From Pelagibius sp028280305 (GTDB taxonomy: Bacteria; Pseudomonadota; Alphaproteobacteria; Kiloniellales; Kiloniellaceae): a stretch of 64,000 nucleotides of DNA. Where the stretch lies: the NCBI RefSeq assembly GCF_965233615.1, contig NZ_OZ247495.1. The stretch is one strand, 5' to 3'. Under the pieces are notes generated by a model, which ran no database searches, was not told where the DNA came from, and saw only the letters and a list, made by a program, of their open reading frames with translations. The position numbers were made by a program, and so were the translations under genes. Shown here piece by piece: positions 53,416 to 62,756 of this stretch; the first letter of the stretch is position 1, and each line of letters starts with the position of its first letter.

Positions 53416-53927
53416 TGAGGGGCGACGACATCCGCTGGCACGCGGTGCAGACCAAACCTGGCCAGGAAAACAAGGCCGCTTTCAACCTGCGCCGTCAGGG
53501 CTATGGTGTTTACTTGCCCAAGTATGCCTGCTTGCGCCGCCACGCGCGCAAGACGGAAAGGGTGGAACGTCCGATTTTTTCCGGCTATCTCTTCGTCGCC
53601 TTCGATGCTGGCCGCCAGGGCTGGCACTGCATCAATTCGACCCTTGGCGTTGCCCGGCTGGTTGCCGCGGCGGATAAGCCCGTCGCGGTGCCTCATGCCG
53701 TGATCCAGGCGCTGCGCGATCGCGAAGGCGAGGATGGTTGCGTCCGTCTCGAGCCGCAGCGTCATCTGAAGAGCGGCGACAAGGTGCGCGTTACCGAGGG
53801 CGCGTTCGAGAGCTTTCTCGGACTCTACGAGGGCTTGACGGCGAGCGAGCGCGCGATCGTCCTCATCGACTTTCTGGGGCGCAAGGTGCGCACCCTGTTT
53901 GATCCGGAGGCCCTGGCTGCCGCCTGA
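53412..53927 (+). CDS. NusG/RfaH-like transcription antiterminator
   Basis: The 171-residue product has an NGN domain (about residues 8-100, WHAVQTKPGQENKAAFNLRRQG and FSGYLFVAFD) and a C-terminal KOW domain (about 120-165, LKSGDKVRVTEGAFESFLG). Specialised NusG paralogues such as RfaH act on long polysaccharide operons, allowing polymerase to read through. Its position just after the regulator and ahead of at least ten biosynthetic genes fits this. It overlaps the regulator stop by ATGA. Confidence 0.9.
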   Translation: MMRGDDIRWHAVQTKPGQENKAAFNLRRQGYGVYLPKYACLRRHARKTERVERPIFSGYLFVAFDAGRQGWHCINSTLGVARLVAAADKPVAVPHAVIQALRDREGEDGCVRLEPQRHLKSGDKVRVTEGAFESFLGLYEGLTASERAIVLIDFLGRKVRTLFDPEALAAA

Positions 53928-54046
53928 AGGGCGTGGCGCCGGCTGACGAAAAGGAATTGCAGCTCCGGGAGGCGAATCCGCCGTCACCCGGAGTGCGGTA
54001 GCGTGGGCTAAGTGATCTGAAGTGCGGAAAAAGGATTGTTCCCCTA

Positions 54047-54985
54047 GTGACCAACTTTGCACTTATCGGTGCCGCCGGCTATGTCGCGCCCCGTCATATG
54101 AAAGCCATGCGCGCCGTGGGCGGCACGCTGAAAGCTGCGGTTGATCCCAATGATTCTGTCGGCATCATGGACAGCCATTTTCCAGATGCCCACTTTTTCA
54201 CCGAGTTCGAGCGCTTTGACCGCTATATCGATAAGCAGCGCCGCAGCGGCGAGTGCATCGACTATGTTAGCGTCTGCTCACCCAACTACCTGCATGATGC
54301 CCATGTGCGTTTTGCCCTGCGCTCTGACAGCGACGCCATCTGCGAGAAGCCGCTGGTGCTTAATCCGTGGAATGTCGACGGGCTGGCCGAAATCGAATCC
54401 AGCACCGGGCGGCGGATCAACACCATCCTCCAATTGCGCCTTCATCCTGCGATTATTGCCCTGAAACAAAAGGTGCATGGGTCCGACCGGCGCCACTCGG
54501 TGGATCTCTCTTATGTGGCTTCGCGAGGGCGCTGGTATCACCAATCCTGGAAAGGCGATGACAAAAAATCCGGGGGTGTTGGCACCAACATCGGTGTGCA
54601 TTTCTTCGACATGCTCAACTTCGTTTTCGGCACCGTTACCGATAGCGCTCTTCATCTGAGGAATGAGCGCCAGATGTCCGGTTTTCTGCAGTGCGAGAAA
54701 GCCGATATCCGCTGGTTCCTCTCCGTCGACCGCAACGACCTGCCTGCCGGCATTGACAGTGGTCGGTCAACCTATCGCGCGGTTACCGTCGATGGTGAGA
54801 ACGTGGAGTTTTCAGATGGCTTCACCGATCTTCACACAGCGAGCTACGAGGCGATCGTTGCCGGCAATGGCTTCGGCCTGGAAGACGTGCGCCCGTCGAT
54901 AGAGATGGTGTCGGCCATGCGCACAGCCGACGTCGAACTGGGACGGGGCGAGCAGCATCCGATGACCCGGCAGGCCGCGGAGTGA
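54047..54985 (+). CDS. Gfo/Idh/MocA oxidoreductase, WbpB/WlbA type
   Basis: Enzymes of this type oxidise C3 of UDP-GlcNAc uronic acid, giving the 3-keto sugar. The 312-residue product starts with the NAD motif FALIGAAGYVAPRHM (GAAGYVA), shows the CEKPLVLNPW signature near residue 100 and LQLRLHPAI near residue 130, and contains the HFFDMLNFVFG region. The start is a GTG at 54047, since an upstream extension meets a stop. The downstream acetyltransferase and aminotransferase complete the pathway order. Confidence 0.87.
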   Translation: MTNFALIGAAGYVAPRHMKAMRAVGGTLKAAVDPNDSVGIMDSHFPDAHFFTEFERFDRYIDKQRRSGECIDYVSVCSPNYLHDAHVRFALRSDSDAICEKPLVLNPWNVDGLAEIESSTGRRINTILQLRLHPAIIALKQKVHGSDRRHSVDLSYVASRGRWYHQSWKGDDKKSGGVGTNIGVHFFDMLNFVFGTVTDSALHLRNERQMSGFLQCEKADIRWFLSVDRNDLPAGIDSGRSTYRAVTVDGENVEFSDGFTDLHTASYEAIVAGNGFGLEDVRPSIEMVSAMRTADVELGRGEQHPMTRQAAE

Positions 54986-55081
54986 GTGCAAGGATACAGG
55001 GATGCGCGTCTTGTCGCGTCGTGGCCGAGCCACCTATTGGCATGGAAGAGTATTGTTCGCTTTGAAGAACTTGAACGCTTG

Positions 55082-55657
55082 ATGGGATTACCAGAAGTCA
55101 GTATCCACCCTACCGCGATTGTCGACGAAGGAGCCCGTATCGGACCCGGCAGCCGTGTTTGGCACTGGGTTCACGTTTGCGGCGGCGCCGTTATTGGCGA
55201 AAACTGTTCACTGGGGCAGAACGTATTCGTTGGAAACAGGGTGACCATCGGCAACCGAGTCAAGATCCAGAACAATGTGTCGATTTACGATGACATAGTC
55301 TTGGAAGACGGTGTGTTCTGCGGCCCGTCCTGTGTGTTCACCAACGTCATCAATCCGCGCGCCGAGATCGAGCGCAAGAGCGAATATAAGCCCACAACCG
55401 TGGAGCGGGGGGCAACAATCGGCGCCAATGCAACGATTGTTTGTGGCAACAGGCTGGGCGCTTATTGCTTTGTCGCGGCGGGTGCCGTGGTGACCAGGGA
55501 TGTTCCGGCCTTTGCTCTCATGGCGGGGTTGCCCGCCAGACGGATCGGCTGGATGAGCAAAGCCGGCGATCGCCTGGGCGATGATCTGGTCTGCTCCATA
55601 GACGGCAGTCGCTATCGGTTGACCGGCCCCGAGACTCTGGAAGAGATTTCTGGATGA
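55082..55657 (+). CDS. Hexapeptide N-acetyltransferase, WbpD/WlbB type
   Basis: This left-handed beta-helix enzyme acetylates the 3-amino group of UDP-2-acetamido-3-amino-uronic acid. The 191-residue product shows repeated hexapeptides (HPTAIVDEGARIGPGSRVWH, NVFVGNRVTIGNRVKIQNN), then FCGPSCVFTNVINPRAEI, GATIGANATIVCG and GLPARRIGWMS, all close to WbpD. I use the ATG at 55082; a GTG at 54986 would add 32 residues without family support. Confidence 0.88.
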   Translation: MGLPEVSIHPTAIVDEGARIGPGSRVWHWVHVCGGAVIGENCSLGQNVFVGNRVTIGNRVKIQNNVSIYDDIVLEDGVFCGPSCVFTNVINPRAEIERKSEYKPTTVERGATIGANATIVCGNRLGAYCFVAAGAVVTRDVPAFALMAGLPARRIGWMSKAGDRLGDDLVCSIDGSRYRLTGPETLEEISG

Positions 55658-56784
55658 TCGACACTTCCATTGCCTTCATCGATCTGGCCGCTCAGCAACG
55701 CCGCCTGGGTACGCGGCTCGACCAGGCCATCGGGCGGGTGCTGGCCCATGGCGCCTATATCCTGGGCCCCGAAGTGGCGGAACTGGAGGGGCAACTGGCT
55801 GCCTTCTGCAATGCCGCCCATTGTGTAACCTGCGCCAACGGCACTGACGCCTTGCAACTGGTGATGATGGCCGAAGGCGTGGGGCCGGGTGAAGCCGTCT
55901 TCGTGCCCGCCTTCACCTTCGTCGCCACGACCGAGGTGGTGCCGCCGACCGGTGCCACGCCCCTGTTTGTCGACGTGGGTGAGGATAACTTCAACATGGA
56001 CCCGGCAAGCCTGGAGGCCGGCATCTTGGAAGCCAGGCGCCTGGGCCTGACCCCGCGCATGGTCATCGCTGTCGATCTGTTCGGCCATCCGGCCGACTAC
56101 GATGCCATCCGGGATATCTGCACACGCGAAGGCATGACCCTGGTGGACGACGCCGCCCAAAGCTTCGGTGCCGCCTATAAGGGTCGACGGATCGGTGCTT
56201 TGGCGGACTACACGACGACCAGCTTCTTTCCGGCCAAGCCGTTGGGCTGCTACGGCGACGGCGGCGCGGTATTCACAGAGGACTCTGTCAAGGCGGGTCT
56301 GCTGCGCAGCCTGCGCTTCCACGGCAAGGGCGGCGACAAGTACGACAATGTGCGGATCGGCCTGAACTCCCGCCTCGACACCCTCCAGGCGGCCATACTG
56401 ATCGAAAAGCTTGCAATCTTTGAAGACGAACTGGCCGCCCGCCAGACGGTGGCTGCGCGTTACGCCGCCGCCCTGCAAGGTCTGAACACAGTGACGGCGC
56501 CCCGTGTAGACGAGGGCTGCACCTCGACCTGGGCGCAATACACCCTGCTGGTCCGCGGTCGGGACGCCTTGGCCGCGGCCTGCAAAGCCAAGGGCGTGCC
56601 GACGGCGGTCTATTACCCGATTCCGCTGAACCGCCAAACCGGCTACGCCATGCATCCGACAGTGCCCGGCGGCGTGCCAGTTGCGGATCGGCTGGCGGCC
56701 CAGGTTCTCAGTCTACCCATGCATCCCTATCTGGACAGAGACCAGATTGCGATGATCACAGACGCGGTGCGGGCGGCGGCCTAA
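55654..56784 (+). CDS. DegT/DnrJ/EryC1 sugar aminotransferase, WbpE/WlbC type
   Basis: The PLP enzyme transfers an amino group from glutamate to the 3-keto uronic acid. The 376-residue product has FIDLAAQQRRLG, the NGTDALQLVM motif near residue 62, VPAFTFVAT near 84, DDAAQSFGA near 165 and the PLP lysine at 195 in FFPAKPLGCYGDGGA. It overlaps the acetyltransferase stop by ATGA, so the two are coupled. Together with the preceding genes it makes a WbpB-D-E-like set. Confidence 0.92.
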   Translation: MIDTSIAFIDLAAQQRRLGTRLDQAIGRVLAHGAYILGPEVAELEGQLAAFCNAAHCVTCANGTDALQLVMMAEGVGPGEAVFVPAFTFVATTEVVPPTGATPLFVDVGEDNFNMDPASLEAGILEARRLGLTPRMVIAVDLFGHPADYDAIRDICTREGMTLVDDAAQSFGAAYKGRRIGALADYTTTSFFPAKPLGCYGDGGAVFTEDSVKAGLLRSLRFHGKGGDKYDNVRIGLNSRLDTLQAAILIEKLAIFEDELAARQTVAARYAAALQGLNTVTAPRVDEGCTSTWAQYTLLVRGRDALAAACKAKGVPTAVYYPIPLNRQTGYAMHPTVPGGVPVADRLAAQVLSLPMHPYLDRDQIAMITDAVRAAA

Positions 56785-56816
56785 GGCCCGCACCACCGAA
56801 AACAAGGAAACGGACG

Positions 56817-57818
56817 TTGGATATCAGAGGGAAGAAGTTAGTAGTGATTGGCGGTGCAGGGCTTATCGGTTCGCATACCGTCGATCAGCTGACAAAGGAA
56901 GATGTTGGCGAGATCGTCATTTATGACAATTTCACCCGCGGATCACTGGAGAACCTCGAAGCAGCGCTGAAGGACCCTCGGGTGCGCATCTATGAGGCTG
57001 GAGGCGATATCTGCCAGACTGATATTCTCAACGCGGCGCTTAGGGGGGCCGCCGGCGTGTTTCATTTCGCCGCCCTTTGGCTATTGCAATGTCATGAGTT
57101 TCCCCGCGCCGCTTTCAACGTCAATGTGGGGGGTACCTTCAACGTTATGGAGGCCTGCGCTCAGCAAAATGTGGCACGTCTTATCTATTCTTCCTCCGCC
57201 TCGGTCTATGGCGATGCGGTGGAGGAGCCGATGAATGAGGATCATCCATTCAACAACAAGAATTTCTACGGCGCGACCAAGATTGCTGGTGAGGCGATGA
57301 TCCGCTCCTTCCATCACCGCTATGACCTTGATTACGTGGGCTTGCGCTACATGAATGTGTACGGGCCGCGCCAGGACTATCACGGCGCCTATATCGCCGT
57401 GATCATGAAGATGCTGGATGCCATCGATAATGGTGACGCGCCAACAGTTTTCGGTGATGGTAGCGAGGCCTTCGACTTCGTTGCGGTAGAGGATTGTGCG
57501 CGAGCCAATGTCTGCGCCATGAAGGCCGACAGCGTTGATCGCTTCTACAATGTCGGAACGGGCAAGCGCACGTCGCTCAAGGAACTTGCTGAGAAGCTTC
57601 TTATGCTTACCGGTTCTAACCAACCAATCAACTATCAGGAGCGCAGCCTTGTTACCCTGGTGCGCAATCGAATCGGCTGCCCGAAGCGGGCAAGCGAGGA
57701 GATCGGGTTTGCCGCCCGTGTCGGTCTTGATGACGGACTGAGGGCGTTGATTGAATGGCGTGGCCAGCACAAGCAGGAAGTGGCGGTGCGGCGCCAAGCG
57801 CAGAGGGCCAGCGCTTGA
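56817..57818 (+). CDS. NAD-dependent sugar epimerase/dehydratase (extended SDR)
   Basis: The 333-residue product has the Rossmann motif GGAGLIGSHTVDQL (G-x-x-G-x-x-G), an Asp-rich YDNFTRG strand, SSSASVYGDA near residue 125 and the catalytic YGATK near 153. YGPRQDYHGAYIAV and RNRIGCPKRASEEIGF follow. The start is a TTG behind AAGGA, with no better ATG nearby. It most resembles UDP-glucose 4-epimerase-like enzymes, but the substrate cannot be read from the sequence. Confidence 0.88.
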   Translation: MDIRGKKLVVIGGAGLIGSHTVDQLTKEDVGEIVIYDNFTRGSLENLEAALKDPRVRIYEAGGDICQTDILNAALRGAAGVFHFAALWLLQCHEFPRAAFNVNVGGTFNVMEACAQQNVARLIYSSSASVYGDAVEEPMNEDHPFNNKNFYGATKIAGEAMIRSFHHRYDLDYVGLRYMNVYGPRQDYHGAYIAVIMKMLDAIDNGDAPTVFGDGSEAFDFVAVEDCARANVCAMKADSVDRFYNVGTGKRTSLKELAEKLLMLTGSNQPINYQERSLVTLVRNRIGCPKRASEEIGFAARVGLDDGLRALIEWRGQHKQEVAVRRQAQRASA

Positions 57819-57871
57819 GTGTACCTCCCCAGCTTGTGTGTGATACGCACCAAGTGAGTGCAGGCGAGCTA

Positions 57872-58663
57872 ATGGCGGCTCCCCATGCCTCCGCACTTAT
57901 GTTAAGTGAGGTTCTTCCTCTGCTCACCTCTCCCGACAGCGGCAAGCAGCTAGCGCCCGTCGATGGCGGCGCAGCCCTCTCAGATGGCGAGCATCTTTAT
58001 CCTCAGCGCGGTGAGGCGCAGCTTCTTCTGCCTCATCGTCTCCAGCCGCATTTCACCGATAGGTTAGTGGTGCCGCTGGCTGATTATGCTGATGATAGCT
58101 TCATGCAGTACTTCCTGCTGGCTTCGATCAAGCAGTCGGGTGAGATTAACGCGCCGAGTGATGATACTCACTACGAGCGTCATTTGCATCGGCTACGTTC
58201 TCTTTTGGCGGGGGCTGAGGGAGCTCTTCTCGATGTTGGCTGTGACGACCCGGAGATCGGTGCTAGCCTGCTACCCCCTACCGTTCATTATGTCGGTCTC
58301 GATCCCTTTTGCAGCCGCCAGGCGCCTTTTCGTCTCATTGGGGTTGGCGAATACCTGCCTTTCAGGGACGCCAGTCTGGATGGCGTACTATTCAACACCA
58401 GCCTTGACCACATTCTCGACTGGCGCCGTGCTATAGAAGAGGCCCGTCGTGTCCTCACCCACGGCGGACGCCTCTACCTTAGTACCTTGGTGTGGACCGA
58501 GCGCGCTGATCTCGTTACCGACGCAGTACATTTCCATCATTTCCGCGAATATGAGATTTTCGGTGCGCTGGAAGGTCTCGCCGTTGAGGATGTGCGCCGC
58601 TACGATTACAAGGGTAACAACCATCGCCACGGTCTCTATCTCACGGCTCACAAGCCGGCCTGA
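57872..58663 (+). CDS. Class I SAM-dependent methyltransferase
   Basis: The 263-residue product has a short N-terminal region resembling a Trm112-like/zinc-ribbon-type leader without cysteines (LLTSPDSGKQLAPVDGG). A methyltransferase type-11 domain follows: LLDVGCDDPEIGASL (SAM motif I, GxGxxx replaced by GCDDPE), GVGEYLPFRDASLDGVLFNTSLDHI and EARRVLTHGGRLYLST. I use the ATG at 57872; a TTG at 57815 overlapping the previous stop is an equally possible start. Its target is probably a sugar or peptidyl group of the surface glycan. Confidence 0.82.
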   Translation: MAAPHASALMLSEVLPLLTSPDSGKQLAPVDGGAALSDGEHLYPQRGEAQLLLPHRLQPHFTDRLVVPLADYADDSFMQYFLLASIKQSGEINAPSDDTHYERHLHRLRSLLAGAEGALLDVGCDDPEIGASLLPPTVHYVGLDPFCSRQAPFRLIGVGEYLPFRDASLDGVLFNTSLDHILDWRRAIEEARRVLTHGGRLYLSTLVWTERADLVTDAVHFHHFREYEIFGALEGLAVEDVRRYDYKGNNHRHGLYLTAHKPA

Positions 58664-58686
58664 AAAGAGGCGGGACAAGTATCGAA

Positions 58687-60567
58687 ATGTGTGGGCTGGC
58701 TGGGTATATCAACGTTGGCGGCGCGCCAGTGAAGCAGGGCGTCCTGCAGGCTATGGCGTCCGCGATCGCTCATCGTGGACCCGATGGCGAGGGCATCTGG
58801 CGTGAGGGTAATGTCGGGCTCACCCACCGGCGTCTAGCGGTCATCGACCTTTCTGATGCCGCTAGTCAGCCCATGCACAGCGCCGATGACCGTTACGTGT
58901 TGGTTTTCAACGGTATGATTTACAATTTCCGTGAGTTGCGGGGTGAACTGCAGGCTCTCGGTTACGTCTTTCACTCGCGCACGGATAGTGAGGTTCTGCT
59001 TAACTCCGTGATCCATTGGGGACCACATGCGCTGAGCCGCTTCAACGGCATGTTCGCCTTTGCACTCTGGGATCGACAGACCCGTCAGCTTCTGCTCGCA
59101 CGCGACCGCTATGGCATCAAACCGCTCTACTATTGCCGGCAAGGCAGACTCCTTGCTTTTGCCTCAGAGCAGAAGGCCATGCTCGCCATTCCCAATCTCG
59201 CGCGTCGGCTCGATAAGAAGGCGCTGCTTGAGTATTTCACTTTTCAGAACCTGTTCACCGACAGTACCTTTCTTGAAGGTGTTTCGGTCTTGCCACCCGG
59301 TCACTATGCATCGGTCGATGTGAGCAGTTCCGATCCGGAACTGGAACTGGTTCGCTACTGGGATTTCCATTTTCGCGAACCGGTGCGCGAGGCTTCGCGC
59401 GCCGAGTACCGGGAAGAGCTTGATCGGCTGTTCCGACAAGCAGTAAACCGACAGCTGGTATCCGATGTTGCCTTGGGCAGCTATCTAAGCGGCGGCATAG
59501 ATTCAAGTTCCATCACAGCGGTTGCTGCTCATAACAGACCCAATATCGACACCTTTACCTGTGGCTTTGATTTGGCCTCTGCGTCGGGCATGGAAATTGC
59601 CTTTGATGAGCGTGAAGCGGCGCGCTGCATTGCAGATTTCCTCCACACGACGCATCATGAGACCGTGCTGAATTCCGGCGATATGGAGCGAGCGCTTCCC
59701 ACGCTTGCCCATCACCTTGAGGAGCCGCGCGTCGGCCAGAGCTATCCGAACTTCTACGCGGCGCAACTCGCCAGTCGCCATGTCAAGGTAGTGTTATCAG
59801 GTGCTGGTGGTGACGAGATGTTTGGGGGATACCCTTGGCGCTACTACCGAGCGGCTGTGAGCGATGACTTCGAGCACTATATCGATCAGTATTACGGTTT
59901 TTGGCATCGCCTAATCCCCAATGTCGAGGTCGCCAAGCTTTTCGCGCCAATCTGGCCAGATGTGAATGACGTTTGGACCAGGGATATCTTTAGAGACGTT
60001 TTCGATTTCCATGAAAACAAACTCGAGACAGCGGAAGACTACATAAACCACTCGCTTTACTTTGAAGCCAAGACGTTCCTTCACGGCCTTCTGGTGGTGG
60101 AAGATAAGATCAGTATGGCTCATGGGCTGGAGTCCCGAGTGCCTTTTCTCGATAACGATCTTGTCGACTTCGCCATGAAATGCCCTGTTTCGCTCAAGCT
60201 AAACAATTTGCGGGGCGTGATTCGAACAAACGAGAACGAGATGCTGGGGCGGAAGGGCAAGTATTTCCAGAAATCTGCCGACGGCAAACAGATTTTGCGT
60301 GACGTGATGGAACGCTACGTGCCCCGAAGTACGGCAAAGGCAGTCAAGCAAGGGTTCTCCGCGCCCGATGCCAGCTGGTTCAAGGGGGAAAGCATCGACT
60401 TTGTGCGCCGCTCGATCCTCTCCGACAACGCCCGCATCCATGAATATCTTGACCGCGCTACCACAACGCGGCTGGTGGAAGAACATACGAAGGGCGCCAC
60501 CAACCGCCGCCTGTTTATTTGGTCGCTACTTAGTTTTGAAGCTTTTCTTGCGGAGTACCTGCCCTAA
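58687..60567 (+). CDS. Asparagine synthase-like glutamine amidotransferase (AsnB/WbpS type)
   Basis: The 626-residue product begins MCGLAGYI with the N-terminal nucleophile Cys of the class II glutaminase, followed by HRGPDGEGIW. The synthase domain has the PP-loop LSGGIDSSSI near residue 270 and VVLSGAGGDEMFGGYPWRYY. In polysaccharide clusters, AsnB-like proteins such as WbpS of Pseudomonas amidate uronic acids rather than aspartate. The uronic acid genes upstream make this likely here. Length is standard for AsnB. Confidence 0.92.
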   Translation: MCGLAGYINVGGAPVKQGVLQAMASAIAHRGPDGEGIWREGNVGLTHRRLAVIDLSDAASQPMHSADDRYVLVFNGMIYNFRELRGELQALGYVFHSRTDSEVLLNSVIHWGPHALSRFNGMFAFALWDRQTRQLLLARDRYGIKPLYYCRQGRLLAFASEQKAMLAIPNLARRLDKKALLEYFTFQNLFTDSTFLEGVSVLPPGHYASVDVSSSDPELELVRYWDFHFREPVREASRAEYREELDRLFRQAVNRQLVSDVALGSYLSGGIDSSSITAVAAHNRPNIDTFTCGFDLASASGMEIAFDEREAARCIADFLHTTHHETVLNSGDMERALPTLAHHLEEPRVGQSYPNFYAAQLASRHVKVVLSGAGGDEMFGGYPWRYYRAAVSDDFEHYIDQYYGFWHRLIPNVEVAKLFAPIWPDVNDVWTRDIFRDVFDFHENKLETAEDYINHSLYFEAKTFLHGLLVVEDKISMAHGLESRVPFLDNDLVDFAMKCPVSLKLNNLRGVIRTNENEMLGRKGKYFQKSADGKQILRDVMERYVPRSTAKAVKQGFSAPDASWFKGESIDFVRRSILSDNARIHEYLDRATTTRLVEEHTKGATNRRLFIWSLLSFEAFLAEYLP

Positions 60568-60569
60568 CC

Positions 60570-61481
60570 ATGCCTATTTTCCCAGCCTCGAGAAGCATTC
60601 TGGTGACAGGCGCCGGCGGCTTGCTGGGCGGCGAGGTCTTAGCTGCTTGGCAGGGCGGTTGCGAACTCCATGCGCTGGTGCGCCGGATGCCCGAGAAGCC
60701 CCTAGAGGGGGTTTCCTATATCGTGATGGATCTGGCAGCCCCGCTGGAGCCTGGGCGCCTGCCCGAGCGTATCGATGCGGTGATCCACCTGGCCCAGTCA
60801 TCGCACATGCGGGATTTCCCTGATGCTGCACTTGATATCTGCGCTGTCAACACAACTTCAACGGCACAATTGCTAGATTGGGCGATGAGAGCGGGCGCTG
60901 AGCATTTTTTCTTTGCTTCTACTGGTGGACTCTACGCGCCCTCGTCCATCGCTTTGACCGAAGACTCGCCGCTCGATCCGCAGCGCGGATCTCTCGGCTA
61001 CTACTTCGACACCAAACGTTGCGCGGAGATTCTCGTGCGAGCCTACGAGGAGCAGATGCGCACTGTAGTACTGCGCCCGTTTTTCATTTACGGACCCAGA
61101 CAGAGAGAATCGATGCTGATGCCCCGGCTGATCGACAGCGTCTGCACGGGTAACGCGCTAACCCTGCGCGGTGGGCAGGGAACTAAGCTCAATCCAATCT
61201 TTGTTAATGATGCGGTTAACGCTCTTGCTGCCTGCCTTGCGGACGACGCGCCGAAGTTACTAAATCTCGCCGGACCAGAGGTGCTGAGTATCCGCGACAT
61301 TGCGCTTCATATCGGAGCGATTGTCGGTCGCGAACCGCTCTTCGATGAGCAGGAAGGCGAGGCCGATTGCTTGATCGCTGATATTTCTCTGTTGAAGCAA
61401 CGGTTGAGTGCACCGATGACAAGCTGTCGGGACGGTATCGCGACGGTCGTTGGATCAATGGAAAGCAATTTTGTAGATTGA
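60570..61481 (+). CDS. NAD-dependent epimerase/dehydratase (extended SDR)
   Basis: The 303-residue product starts with ILVTGAGGLLGGEVL (Rossmann G-x-x-G-x-x-G), has an acidic residue in YIVMDLAAP, FFFASTGGLYAPSS near residue 118 and the catalytic YFDTK near 151. FFIYGPRQRESMLMPRLI follows. It starts three bases after asnB. It differs from the earlier SDR gene at 56817, and its substrate is unknown. Confidence 0.87.
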   Translation: MPIFPASRSILVTGAGGLLGGEVLAAWQGGCELHALVRRMPEKPLEGVSYIVMDLAAPLEPGRLPERIDAVIHLAQSSHMRDFPDAALDICAVNTTSTAQLLDWAMRAGAEHFFFASTGGLYAPSSIALTEDSPLDPQRGSLGYYFDTKRCAEILVRAYEEQMRTVVLRPFFIYGPRQRESMLMPRLIDSVCTGNALTLRGGQGTKLNPIFVNDAVNALAACLADDAPKLLNLAGPEVLSIRDIALHIGAIVGREPLFDEQEGEADCLIADISLLKQRLSAPMTSCRDGIATVVGSMESNFVD

Positions 61482-61490
61482 GCTGGAAGG

Positions 61491-62708
61491 ATGAAGCAAA
61501 ATCCCTTGGAATTCAGCCCAGCTGGCTTAGCGCATTTGCTGACGGCGCTCTCCGGCGCAGGCTATCGGACTGCGACCTTCGGCGAGGTAAGCGCGGGCGA
61601 AGTACCACGTGAGAAAACCGTGTTGCTGCGCCATGACGTCGACGTCTGCATGGACTTCGCGCGAGAGATGGCGTGGATTGAAAAGGCACAGGGTGTGCGC
61701 GCTACTTATTTCCTCATGCTCCAGTCGCCGCTCTACAATCTCTTTAGCCGACACAGCATGGGCGCGCTGCAGGAGATCTGTGATCTCGGACACGAAATTG
61801 CGCTTCACTTTGACGCCGAGTTCGCTGTGCGGGAAGGCAAAGATATCACGCAGCAGCTTCAATTCGAACTCAGAACCTTGGGGTCTTTGGTGAACGCACC
61901 GATCCGTGCCTTCTCCTTCCATCAACCAACCGATGACGCGATTGCTCTCTGCCTGGCGCCCGAGGGAGTTATTAACACGTATCACCCGCAGCATATGGCT
62001 GGTTTCGAATATCTATCTGATTCAAATCGTGGCTGGCGTAAGGATCCGCTCGAAACGATCAATGGGAAGCATGACGGCCTGCAGATCTTGTTACACCCAA
62101 TTTGGTGGATGTCGGAAGGGCCCACCACCGAAGACTGCTGGGATCTCGCCATAAAACGCAACTTCGAAAGCGTTCAAGAGCAAATTCTTGAAACCGAGCG
62201 TGCCTATGGGCCAGCGCGGGAGCTAGCTGTTCGGCGTGCAGGGAGCGGCAAGGTGACGGAGGTCGGATTATCAGAAACAGAACACGTTACTACTCGGGTG
62301 ATGGACCCGGAGTCCTTATCGGTCTGGATTGATCGCGCCATCCAGTTGGAACAAGACAGCGGGCTTACGCCTTGGTCTCGGGAAAATTTTCTTTTGGACT
62401 TGCCGGACAAGTGGAAACTATCCAAGTGGGTTTACTGCGGGAATTCTGAGGCACCAGTCGGATATGCGGTAATTTCTCGCAAATCGTCATTCAGTGCACA
62501 TATCCACAGGTTTGTTATTGGAGACACGGGCGTGGGCGTGGGTACGGCAGCTCTAAGGAATGTAATTGAGAGTTTAGAAGGATCAGTGTTTTTTCTCACA
62601 TTGTTTACAGAAACGAACTCTTTTCGAGTTCAGAATTTTTATGAAAATAATAATTTTAAGAAGGTACTCAGTGTAGGTGACAATTTTCTTTATATATATA
62701 GTTTCTAA
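61491..62708 (+). CDS. Polysaccharide deacetylase-like domain fused to GNAT
   Basis: The 405-residue product joins two domains. The N-terminal part (about residues 1-235) has the NodB-like metal triad pattern: LLRHDVDVCMDFA (Asp/Asp region), HFDAEFAVREG and FSFHQPTDDA, with LLHPIWWMSEG later. The C-terminal part (about 265-405) resembles a GNAT acetyltransferase (SVWIDRAIQLEQDSGL at its start, GVGTAALRNVIE, then FTETNSFRVQNFYENNNFKKV). The DNA at the end is AT-rich. A deacetylase-acetyltransferase fusion might exchange N-acyl groups on a sugar, but this is a guess. Confidence 0.8.
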   Translation: MKQNPLEFSPAGLAHLLTALSGAGYRTATFGEVSAGEVPREKTVLLRHDVDVCMDFAREMAWIEKAQGVRATYFLMLQSPLYNLFSRHSMGALQEICDLGHEIALHFDAEFAVREGKDITQQLQFELRTLGSLVNAPIRAFSFHQPTDDAIALCLAPEGVINTYHPQHMAGFEYLSDSNRGWRKDPLETINGKHDGLQILLHPIWWMSEGPTTEDCWDLAIKRNFESVQEQILETERAYGPARELAVRRAGSGKVTEVGLSETEHVTTRVMDPESLSVWIDRAIQLEQDSGLTPWSRENFLLDLPDKWKLSKWVYCGNSEAPVGYAVISRKSSFSAHIHRFVIGDTGVGVGTAALRNVIESLEGSVFFLTLFTETNSFRVQNFYENNNFKKVLSVGDNFLYIYSF

Positions 62709-62756
62709 CACGCTCAATGAATCTCAATGCCAATCTCGGGGTAAACTGGTCCTTTA

